DNA of 36,145 nucleotides from a virus: positions 1-36,145 of the IMG/VR virus record IMGVR_UViG_3300017776_000063, one strand, 5' to 3'. Of this stretch, positions 29,875 through 36,145 are shown in pieces. Every line of letters begins with the position of its first letter. The stretch's first letter is position 1. Both the position numbers and the translations under genes were made by a program. The notes beneath the pieces are model-generated. The model was not told the origin of the DNA. It made no database searches and was given only the letters and a program-made list of their open reading frames with translations.

Positions 29875-30516
29875 TTAGCCTTGTGCGCCTGAAGAACCTG
29901 TAGTAGATTCACCAATTGTTCTTCCAACGTTTGCGCCAATTCCAACGCCAACGCCTTGCTCACCTGCGCCCCACTGTACCATGTTATCAAAACGTATAGT
30001 AAGTGCAACTTGCATAGCTTCGTTAGTAGCGTAGTTAGCGTCACCGTAGTCTACGTTAGTTAGGAAACAACCATACATGTTTGCTGTTTCTAATACGCTT
30101 ACTCCGTTTTCACTAGTACCGTTACCACCGTCTAGTACTTCAATTTTAGTTGAGAATTTGTAGTCAATACCTGATCTAGCAGATGCTTGTTCAACAAAGT
30201 CGAACTGCTTCTGGACCTGTTGGCCGACTAGCTTCTGTACAAAGCCACTAGCATCATCACGTAAGTTTAATGTTAGTGTTTCAAAAGTATACTTACCTGC
30301 TAAGAATACCTTTGAGTTGTACACGTCTAACTGCATTTCTTCAAAACCTACTTTTGGTCTTGAAACATCTACAACTTGTTTAGTAAGTTCTGTTGCAGCA
30401 CTAACTCCGAATCCTAAAAGTGTCACCCTAAAGCGATATTTTAGTTTAGGCATCAAGAGCACTTGGTTGCCTGCGTCTGTTGGTACTCCAAAGTTGTTAA
30501 GTGATGTAATAGGCAT
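29875..30516 (-). CDS. 19: Tail tube protein (gp19-like)
   Basis: A 213-residue major tail tube protein. The N-terminus SLNNFGVPTDAGNQVLLMPK leads into strands KYRFRVTLLGFG and VDVSRPKVGFEEMQLDVYNS, typical of T4-like tube proteins. TALTIRFDNMV-type strands occur near the end (MQVALTIRFDNMVQWGAGEQ). T4 gp19 has 163 residues, so this is longer by a Gly/Ser-rich C-terminal tail. It follows the sheath gene directly with AGGAGAAATATA before the ATG, and a terminator comes after it. Confidence 0.88.
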   Translation of the reverse strand: MPITSLNNFGVPTDAGNQVLLMPKLKYRFRVTLLGFGVSAATELTKQVVDVSRPKVGFEEMQLDVYNSKVFLAGKYTFETLTLNLRDDASGFVQKLVGQQVQKQFDFVEQASARSGIDYKFSTKIEVLDGGNGTSENGVSVLETANMYGCFLTNVDYGDANYATNEAMQVALTIRFDNMVQWGAGEQGVGVGIGANVGRTIGESTTGSSGAQG

Positions 30517-33500
30517 TATATTTCTCCTGTGTTCTTGACACGCAATGGAATGTAAATAAACTCAATCGCCTTAATCGGTTCGATCGCAATGTCAACATAA
30601 AGTTCATTTCTGTCAACCCTTGCTGGCGTGTTGTTAGTTTCATCACACACAACTGCAAAGTCGTATAAAGCTCTTAAGCCTACAAGCTCGAGTAATAATG
30701 ACTCAACTGCTTGTTTAACTTCGTCCCTTGTGATCTTATCATTTGGCTCAAAGATATAAGGTCTTGCAAGTTTGTTAAGTTGTGATCTTAAATACACAAC
30801 TAAACGTGCTACGTTAATTCTATCTAAAGCACTTGCATTTCTTGCTCTAGTTTTTTGTCCGTAGTTTACAAGTCCTACACCGTTAAAGAATGTAATTGGA
30901 TTAATTTTCAATCCATACAGTGTATCTCTTTGTCCTTCGTTCAGTGCAACTGTTTGGAATTCACCTGTTGCTGCATCAATATAACCTACTGATGTAGCGT
31001 TGCTAATTCCACCACGTCTTGTTCCTGCTGGAGCAAACCATGGAAACGATACTTGGTCGCTTAGTGCTATAGTTCTCATCATCATGTGTGATGCTGGAAC
31101 AACAGCGTTTGCGCCACCTAAGTCAGTTGTAAATCCATTTGGATAAAACGCACCTAAGTATTCATCGTATGTTACAAGTCCGTTATCGTTGTTGTCAACT
31201 ACCAATGCACTGTTTGAACCATATGCTAACAATGAAGTTGCATCACTTGCTAATCTTAAAGGTGTATCACCAATAACAAATGCTGTTAAGCCTCTGTCAA
31301 TGTTTAAGTTAACAAGGTTGCTCATTGTTTCTGTGTATCCAGGACATGAAATTAAGTTAAAGTTTCTTGTTTCTTCATCTCTAATTTCTGAACTTGTGTC
31401 AATTGCTGATTTAAGTGCCTGTGTTACTACCATACGCTGTGCATGTCTACCAAATGATCCGCTACCATCTTCTTGGTTGCCTGATTGTGTAGACCATCTG
31501 TCTGTAGCATAACTTGTCATCGCTTCGTCTCCAAAGCGTGTGTTATCAGCTGTTAAATCAATATAGTTGTTGTTGTACTTTTTAACGTTACCGCCACTTC
31601 TACGTAAGTTCCATAGCAACATACCTTTTGGATATAGTGCAGGATCTGGAGCATCTGGATCTAAGTAGTCGTTAGTTAGTAAGTCTTTAATAGTTGCTGC
31701 TGTATTACCAGTAGCACCTGATAGACCATAACGTGCATCTGCAAATAATACACCGTCTTCTGAAGTTTGATCTGTTTTATCAACAAGTACCCATGCTAGG
31801 TTACTACCGTCCCATCTGTAAATTGTTGGGAAGTCTTCTAAACTTGCAGTTGAAATCCAAAGGTCTCCATCTACTAGTGCAGTACCATCGCTTTGTCCTG
31901 TTGTTGCACTTGGCTCAGTTGCTGAAACAATTGGGCCTAATGGTGAACAGTTAGCGTATCCTGAACTGTAATTATGGTAACCTTTCCAAGTAGTACCATT
32001 ATGAATCATAATGTCAACTTCACTAAACTCTGGATTGTACCAAAGTTGTCCATCTGCTGGTTCAGCTAATGGAGCATTGCTTGAAGCTGCAAAATCGTCT
32101 GCTGCTAAAGGCTTCCAGTTAGATACAACATAGTTTTCACTAGCGCCTGTTGCCGCTGCATAAAAGTTTGCTGTTCCTAACCCTGTGTTAAGACTGTAAA
32201 CAGTGTAAGCACTTCCTATTGGAGTATTAGTTCCATCAGTAATTCTAAAATCTCCGCCTAACTTGTGGAAAATTTCTACTGCATTTGTGCTTGTTACTGC
32301 TGCTTCGATATTAGTAAAACCTGCACTGTTAATAGCACCTGCCATTAAGCCTGCGTCATTAGCATTACCTGCTGCTGTAAAGCTCACGCTTACTCCAGCG
32401 TTTAACGCTCCTGATGTTTTAATACCTTCTGCAATTGTAAATGTGTTTGCGCCTACTGTAAATGTACTTGCGTCTACTACTGCTGAAGTAATTTTAGTAA
32501 CTCCTGTTGAAGCTCTTCTAAATACTCTAAACGAAGCAGTCATAGGTGTTGTATCGTAACCACTATTTTCTTCTGCGTTAGTTTGTACATAAATGCTATC
32601 AGTTGGAATGTTAACTCCGCCACCTGCTTTATCTAATGCATAAATTGCAGATGAGTTGTTAGCATACAATGGTGCAGTATATGCTACCCATGAAAGAGTC
32701 GCTGCTGACCATTTACTTGCTCTCCAACGTGCGCCGTTGTTTGGCTCAGTTGTTTTAATCCAAACACTTCCTGTTGGACGTGGTGTTGTGTCACCAGTTT
32801 TAAATTCTGGAACATTAGTATGTGCATCAATGTGTAATTCTGGACCATAGTATGTTCCTTTTGCAATACCTAAGTCTGCAAAAGTAATAGTTGGACTACT
32901 TATACCATCATCAATAATAATAGCGTTTGACTTGGATGAATCACCTACACCGTCTAAACTACCATCTGAATAAAGATAAAGTCTTCCGCTTACGTTTCTT
33001 GCAACAATACCTTGTGTTTCTGTAATAGTACCGTTAATAGATGTTACCAAGTCATCTAATGTGCCTGATACTACAAAGTTTGTTCCGTTAACACTGAAGT
33101 TTCCTGAAGTTGCTGAAAAAGTATCGCCAACAATTGTTGGATGGCTAGCTGACCAATCGTTGCTTCCTACTTTAACCCAAACTCCTTGTGTAACAGTTGA
33201 ACCGTTACCTGAGGACTTGTACCACATAGTTGCATTTTCTTTACTTGCAGTAAACGTTCCGCTACCGTCAACAGTTTCAAATACTACTGCGTAATCGCCA
33301 ATAGCACCAACTGATGTTTTAGGTGCGCCGTTATCAATTTTTGATGCGTCATCGTCTGTTAATACAATAGGTGTTTTAGCAGCAAATTTTTGACCACCTG
33401 TTGTGGTTACTGCTGCACCATTCCACTCTTGGATACCAAAAGTAGTTGAGCCGCTGTTGATCCACCACTTTCCGTCTGCTGGATTCGCTCCCGGAGCAGC

Positions 33501-33869
33501 TGATGAACCTTCTAGTTCGTCTAAGTCAACATCTGCACGTACAATGAAAGCTGAGTTTGAAACGCCTAATAATGAATATGCTGAAAGCAATCCATATTCG
33601 TTTAATTCGCTTCCGTGTATTGGAGTGTTGCTCGCTGTCTTTTTGAATGTTGGTACACCAAAAAGATCTACTAATTCTTTCTGTGAGGTAACTTTATACG
33701 CCTTACCTGCGTTAGCTTTTAGCGTTCCAGCTGCTGTAGCCGTTCCCGCTGCGTTTAATTTATCTTGCGATGAAGCAATAACAATTAGAGGAGTTGTACC
33801 AGGCTCTGCTGGGGTATAAAACGACTCGTCTATTACTGTTACTTCTACGCCTGGTGATGTTAATGCCAT
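30516..33869 (-). CDS. 18: Tail sheath protein (gp18-like) with a large repeat-bearing insertion
   Basis: The contractile sheath subunit, 1117 residues against 659 in T4. The N-terminus MALTSPGVEVTVIDESFY and the C-terminal block (FAPAGTRRGGISNATSVGY, INPITFFNGVGLVNYGQKT, LDRINVARLVVYLRSQLNK, AIEPIKAIEFIYIPLRVKN) are typical sheath parts used in packing around the tube. Between about residues 119 and 700 is a long insertion rich in Thr, Ser, Asn and Trp. It carries at least four related PADGxxW-type units (see findings). It has AGGAGATAAAAAG before the ATG and a late box further upstream. Confidence 0.93.
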   Translation of the reverse strand: MALTSPGVEVTVIDESFYTPAEPGTTPLIVIASSQDKLNAAGTATAAGTLKANAGKAYKVTSQKELVDLFGVPTFKKTASNTPIHGSELNEYGLLSAYSLLGVSNSAFIVRADVDLDELEGSSAAPGANPADGKWWINSGSTTFGIQEWNGAAVTTTGGQKFAAKTPIVLTDDDASKIDNGAPKTSVGAIGDYAVVFETVDGSGTFTASKENATMWYKSSGNGSTVTQGVWVKVGSNDWSASHPTIVGDTFSATSGNFSVNGTNFVVSGTLDDLVTSINGTITETQGIVARNVSGRLYLYSDGSLDGVGDSSKSNAIIIDDGISSPTITFADLGIAKGTYYGPELHIDAHTNVPEFKTGDTTPRPTGSVWIKTTEPNNGARWRASKWSAATLSWVAYTAPLYANNSSAIYALDKAGGGVNIPTDSIYVQTNAEENSGYDTTPMTASFRVFRRASTGVTKITSAVVDASTFTVGANTFTIAEGIKTSGALNAGVSVSFTAAGNANDAGLMAGAINSAGFTNIEAAVTSTNAVEIFHKLGGDFRITDGTNTPIGSAYTVYSLNTGLGTANFYAAATGASENYVVSNWKPLAADDFAASSNAPLAEPADGQLWYNPEFSEVDIMIHNGTTWKGYHNYSSGYANCSPLGPIVSATEPSATTGQSDGTALVDGDLWISTASLEDFPTIYRWDGSNLAWVLVDKTDQTSEDGVLFADARYGLSGATGNTAATIKDLLTNDYLDPDAPDPALYPKGMLLWNLRRSGGNVKKYNNNYIDLTADNTRFGDEAMTSYATDRWSTQSGNQEDGSGSFGRHAQRMVVTQALKSAIDTSSEIRDEETRNFNLISCPGYTETMSNLVNLNIDRGLTAFVIGDTPLRLASDATSLLAYGSNSALVVDNNDNGLVTYDEYLGAFYPNGFTTDLGGANAVVPASHMMMRTIALSDQVSFPWFAPAGTRRGGISNATSVGYIDAATGEFQTVALNEGQRDTLYGLKINPITFFNGVGLVNYGQKTRARNASALDRINVARLVVYLRSQLNKLARPYIFEPNDKITRDEVKQAVESLLLELVGLRALYDFAVVCDETNNTPARVDRNELYVDIAIEPIKAIEFIYIPLRVKNTGEI
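31770..33515 (-). repeat. Insertion in the sheath gene with degenerate Trp-containing repeats
   Basis: At the protein level similar units occur at about residues 129-152 (NPADGKWWINS ... EWNGA), 212-240 (NATMWYKSSGNG ... WVKVG), 364-398 (RPTGSVWIKTTEPN ... SAATLSW), 603-629 (EPADGQLWYNPEF ... NGTTWKGY) and 665-694 (LVDGDLWISTAS ... DGSNLAWV). They are diverged, so the DNA does not show perfect repeats. The boundaries are estimates. Confidence 0.55.
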
Positions 33870-33927
33870 CTTTTTATCTCCTGGTAATATTTTCGTATCA
33901 GTCTATTACGTAAACTTGTTGCAATTG

Positions 33928-33935
33928 TATTTAGC
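33928..33935 (-). promoter_or_regulatory. Late promoter box GCTAAATA before the sheath gene
   Basis: GCTAAATA followed by ACAATTGC lies about 60 bases upstream of the sheath ATG. Predicted +1 is near 33922, giving a leader of about 53 bases that contains AGGAG. Unlike most other late boxes in the window, this one makes a conventional leader. Confidence 0.6.
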
Positions 33936-33987
33936 ACTTTATATAAAATTAGCCTGGTTTAACCAGTATTAAAAGGGGTCGAAAAGG

Positions 33988-33995
33988 TGTAAATA
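33988..33995 (+). promoter_or_regulatory. Late promoter box TGTAAATA, plus strand
   Basis: TGTAAATA, then CATGT, then the ATG at 34001. It is divergent from the sheath late box about 55 bases away and has the same 5-base leaderless spacing as the minus-strand late genes. Confidence 0.65.
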
Positions 33996-34000
33996 CATGT

Positions 34001-34336
34001 ATGAGACCTCTTTGTAAGTGCGGATTACGGCCACGTGCTGTTAACTATAAGAAAGGTAAGCGTACATACTACAGAAGCCTATGTGAAGTATGTAATAATC
34101 ATGGGCAGTACACAGGCGTACCTAGATGGGCTCGTGCGGGCTACAAACAAAAAACATCATGTGACAAATGCGGATTTAAATCACCGCATCCAGAAGTATT
34201 TAGAGTATTACATTTAGACGGAAATTTAGATAATTGTAGACATAGCAATTTAAAAACTGTTTGTGCTAATTGTATATCTGTACTATCTAAAGAAGGTATT
34301 AAGTGGAAACAGGGAGACTTAACTGCTGATTACTAG
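34001..34336 (+). CDS. HNH-like zinc-binding protein
   Basis: A 111-residue protein with several Cys pairs: CKC at the N-terminus, CEVC, then SCDKCGFKSPHPE and the HNH-like segment VLHLDGNLDNCRHSN ending KTVCANC. H-x-D-G-N-x-x-N with flanking Cys pairs is the HNH endonuclease pattern, but the final His after CxxC, common in HNH proteins, is absent (CANCISVL). Similar proteins are known to me from marine T4-like phages, not clearly as homing enzymes. It is one of two plus-strand genes here. Its 3' end overlaps the convergent dNMP kinase gene by 18 bases. Confidence 0.75.
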   Translation: MRPLCKCGLRPRAVNYKKGKRTYYRSLCEVCNNHGQYTGVPRWARAGYKQKTSCDKCGFKSPHPEVFRVLHLDGNLDNCRHSNLKTVCANCISVLSKEGIKWKQGDLTADY

Positions 34337-34939
34337 CGACTTAACTTCGCTATATAAGTCATCAATGTTCATATCATTATGAATAGTATGATCAAATTTA
34401 GTACCAACCCAAGCCCATTCTGAAGCATGTATGTTCTGTATCTTTAGCTCATTGATTGCTACATTACTACCTGCGTTTGCATCAAGTGCTACATCATACC
34501 ACTTAGGTAAACGTCCACGTTGTACCCAAATCATCTTGCCTTGTTGATTCTTAATTGCTTTTACTTCATTAGGAAAACGTACATCACTTACGATAATATC
34601 GTCTTTAGAATTACGTATTTTGTTCTCTAAACTAGCGATCCATATATCGTCATGGAAACTTTTACGGCAAACTTCAGTACCCCAATATTGTAGTACCCAT
34701 CTTGGTGTTAGTGTTGGCATTCCAAGTCTTTCTGCCCACCAATGATCTACTTCTTCACGCCATTCACGTGCTTCTTTTGTTCTGCCTTCAAGTAAAGTTC
34801 TGTCCCAACCAAATACTGCTGCGACTGCATCTTTCAATGTGTCAGCAAAACTTTCTCTTCTAAATTCATGGAAGTTAACAAGATAATCAGCAACAGTGTC
34901 TTTGCCGCTACCAATAAAACCACATACACCAATAATCAC
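34319..34939 (-). CDS. 1: Deoxynucleoside monophosphate kinase (gp1-like)
   Basis: A 206-residue P-loop kinase. The Walker A motif is IGVCGFIGSGKDTVADYL. Further blocks are RRESFADTLKDAVAAVFGWD, PRWVLQYWGTEVCRKSF and DDIIVSDVRFPNEVKAI, the pattern of T4 gene 1 dNMP kinase, which phosphorylates dGMP, dTMP and hydroxymethyl-dCMP in T4. T4 gp1 has 241 residues. The start is a GTG with CTAGGAG eight to twelve bases upstream. A strong sigma-70 promoter (34969-34997) precedes it, so it is probably early, although it stands among late genes. Confidence 0.88.
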   Translation of the reverse strand: MIIGVCGFIGSGKDTVADYLVNFHEFRRESFADTLKDAVAAVFGWDRTLLEGRTKEAREWREEVDHWWAERLGMPTLTPRWVLQYWGTEVCRKSFHDDIWIASLENKIRNSKDDIIVSDVRFPNEVKAIKNQQGKMIWVQRGRLPKWYDVALDANAGSNVAINELKIQNIHASEWAWVGTKFDHTIHNDMNIDDLYSEVKSLVISS

Positions 34940-34968
34940 AAATAATTCTCCTAGTTAATATACTGTAT

Positions 34969-34997
34969 AGTATACTAGGATTAATTTACAATGTCAA
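34969..34997 (-). promoter_or_regulatory. Consensus sigma-70 promoter of the dNMP kinase gene
   Basis: Minus-strand TTGACA (34992-34997), a spacer of 17 bases and TATACT (34969-34974). The -35 is a perfect match and the -10 differs by one base. The leader contains AGGAG before the GTG start. Confidence 0.85.
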
Positions 34998-35002
34998 GTA
35001 CT

Positions 35003-35305
35003 TTATTTGAATTTATTAAGTCTTCTTACCAAACGAGTTGCTGTATTAATATTTTTGGTACGTGATTGACGTCTAGCCTGTTGAGGGCCAGTTCTAGCAC
35101 GAGTAGTTTTCATACGTTGTGCTTGTGCAATGTTAGGATGATCCCAACATTTGGACGGGTGTGATACTTGTCTACTTTTGCGTGGACCTGATGGACAACG
35201 AAACTTCATTTTAACTGTTCCGCCTCTTGCAGTGGACTTGCCTCTGCCCCAAACCATACCGTCGTATAGTTCTTCGCCTTCCCACATAAACTCGTCTGCT
35301 TTCAT
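35003..35305 (-). CDS. Small basic protein after gp13
   Basis: A 100-residue, strongly basic protein. The N-terminus ADEFMWEGEELYDGMVWG is acidic. The rest is very basic (KMKFRCPSGPRKSRQVSHPS, QRMKTTRARTGPQQARRQSR) with two Cys residues. It resembles a small basic protein conserved in marine T4-like phages, whose role I do not know; DNA or RNA contact is plausible. The ATG at 35305 overlaps the gp13 stop as TAATG and has AGGA in front; a start five codons earlier is rejected. Confidence 0.7.
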   Translation of the reverse strand: MKADEFMWEGEELYDGMVWGRGKSTARGGTVKMKFRCPSGPRKSRQVSHPSKCWDHPNIAQAQRMKTTRARTGPQQARRQSRTKNINTATRLVRRLNKFK

Positions 35306-36063
35306 TATCCTATAATCCAACTATATCCACTACCACCTGGAACCTGTGTTGTAAGTTCCATTGTTAGTCTTTCTAAATCTGCTGTGCCTTCTGCTTTTAA
35401 TGAAGGTCCGTTTAGAGCTGTACCACCTTGTGGACCTGCAATACTTGCAAATTTTTCTCTTGCTTGTCCTATACTTACTTTACAGTTTGCAAGTGTATAA
35501 TCTCTTATCCATTGTCCTGAATAAACATCTTCGAGTATTACATGATCAGGCTTATCATTGTATGCCCATAATAAAACTTCTTCAGTTCCTCTTGGACGTT
35601 GCATAATAATTAGTTTTTTGCTCTGTGGATTCCAAGTAAAGTTGATAAATGATCCAAACATTTTTCCAACTAGTTCTTGATACTGTGCAAATAATTCGTA
35701 TGTTGCTAGTCCGCCCATATTAGTTGAACTTAACAAATATGTATTAGTGTATGCTAAGTTGAACGGTTCAAACACTGTACCACCTGTTCCACTACCTGTA
35801 CGTGATCCTACACTTCTACGATAAATTTGTCTAACTTGTTGTATTTCTTTAGGCAATATATATTCGTTTTGATTCTCTTCTAAACTTAAAGTTATGTAAC
35901 TTTCTTCCACAGAATTATCGCTACGCTGTCTAAAAACGCCTAGTGATCTAAGTAATGCTGTTTCATAATGGCCAGGATCAAGTTCGACATCAATCATACC
36001 ATCGCCTAGCATTAGTCTCACATAATCAAATACTTCTTGTTTTGCTTTATCTATTTGGCTCAT
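35305..36063 (-). CDS. 13: Neck protein (gp13-like)
   Basis: A 252-residue protein of the gp13 neck type. The N-terminus MSQIDKAKQEVFDYVRLMLG is followed by MIDVELDPGHYETALLRSLG, YILPKEIQQVRQIYRRSVGS, INFTWNPQSKKLIIMQRPRG and LANCKVSIGQAREKFASIAG. gp13 and gp14 together close the head and receive the tail. I start it at the ATG at 36063, where the late box CATAAATA ends 5 bases upstream; an ATG 13 codons earlier at 36102 has no signal. The divergent gp14-like gene begins just to the right. Confidence 0.8.
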   Translation of the reverse strand: MSQIDKAKQEVFDYVRLMLGDGMIDVELDPGHYETALLRSLGVFRQRSDNSVEESYITLSLEENQNEYILPKEIQQVRQIYRRSVGSRTGSGTGGTVFEPFNLAYTNTYLLSSTNMGGLATYELFAQYQELVGKMFGSFINFTWNPQSKKLIIMQRPRGTEEVLLWAYNDKPDHVILEDVYSGQWIRDYTLANCKVSIGQAREKFASIAGPQGGTALNGPSLKAEGTADLERLTMELTTQVPGGSGYSWIIG

Positions 36064-36068
36064 GTAAG

Positions 36069-36076
36069 TATTTATG
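36069..36076 (-). promoter_or_regulatory. Late promoter box CATAAATA before gp13
   Basis: CATAAATA, then CTTAC, then the ATG at 36063: the same 5-base spacing as the other late genes, without a Shine-Dalgarno sequence. Confidence 0.7.
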
Positions 36077-36091
36077 CCTTGTGACGGATTA

Positions 36092-36099
36092 GGTAAATA
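36092..36099 (+). promoter_or_regulatory. Possible late box GGTAAATA, plus strand
   Basis: GGTAAATA lies 8 bases before the ATG at 36108, so +1 would be about 3 bases before the start codon. It is divergent from the gp13 late box. Confidence 0.45.
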
Positions 36100-36107
36100 C
36101 ATATACT

Positions 36108-36145
36108 ATGCCAAGACTGAGTTTATACCGTCCCGAGAAGGGAAA
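36108..36145 (+). CDS. 14: Start of a gp14-like neck protein gene, truncated by the window edge
   Basis: Only 12 full codons are visible: MPRLSLYRPEKG. This opening is the one I remember for gp14-like neck proteins of marine T4-like phages. The gene continues beyond the right edge. A late-type box lies 8 bases upstream. The placement opposite a gp13-like gene supports the call, but the evidence is a 12-residue match from memory. Confidence 0.45.
   Translation, partial: MPRLSLYRPEKG

Noticed and set aside
30600-33850. Long plus-strand open frames opposite the sheath gene
   Set aside because: They are mirror images of Ala/Thr/Ser codons, lack ribosome-binding sites and promoters, and contradict the strong sheath reading frame.
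1-36145. tRNA genes, insertion sequences, integrase or attachment sites
   Set aside because: No cloverleaf-like segment, transposase, integrase or terminal repeats were seen by eye. A tRNA scan would be needed to exclude tRNAs fully.

Overview
This window looks like part of the genome of a T4-like myovirus (contractile-tailed phage), probably marine and with an AT-rich genome. On the minus strand it carries T4-type core genes: uvsX, uvsY, uvsW, gp32, a gp62-like clamp-loader subunit, gp16 and gp17 terminase, gp18 sheath, gp19 tube, a gp48/gp54-type tube-junction protein, gp4, a gp13-like neck protein and a dNMP kinase. The protein style resembles T4-like phages of marine cyanobacteria and Pelagibacter. 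No photosynthesis gene or other host marker is present, so the host cannot be named. Only two genes lie on the plus strand: an HNH-like gene near 34.0 kb and the first codons of a gp14-like gene at the right edge.

Right part (about 21.4-36.1 kb): virion morphogenesis, read right to left. The order is neck protein, small basic protein, dNMP kinase, sheath, tube, tube-junction protein, a small structural protein, gp4, gp16, three small (partly very acidic or Cys-rich) proteins, gp17, a 793-residue probable virion protein and a small SAP/Rho-N-like protein. T4-type late promoter boxes (xxTAAATA) and UUCG-type terminators divide it into units.

Middle (18.3-21.3 kb): recombination and replication proteins gp32, UvsX, a small acidic protein and UvsY, led by a consensus sigma-70 promoter.

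Left part (0-18.3 kb): a tightly coupled run of genes, mostly joined by ATGA or TAATG overlaps. Most of them look like glycan-building genes: a nucleotidyltransferase-cupin fusion, five paralogous glycosyltransferase-like proteins, three further DxD-type transferase-like proteins, an NDP-sugar epimerase, a short UDP-glucose dehydrogenase, two FkbM-like and two other methyltransferase-like proteins, and a cupin. Core genes (uvsW, gp62-like) and several micro-genes (a 53-aa membrane peptide, a 52-aa lipoprotein, 42-aa and 32-aa peptides) are embedded among them.

Promoter positions suggest two expression classes for the glycan genes. The 10.4-18.3 kb half starts at an exact TATAAATA late box. 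The 0.5-7 kb part follows sigma-70 consensus promoters. The most striking regulatory feature is that many promoters sit so close to the start codon that the mRNA should begin at the A of ATG. Seven late boxes are followed by exactly 5 nt and then ATG, and two sigma-70 -10 boxes by exactly 6 nt and then ATG, all without a good Shine-Dalgarno sequence. This predicts a systematic leaderless-mRNA strategy. All functional calls come from reading motifs; no database search was run.
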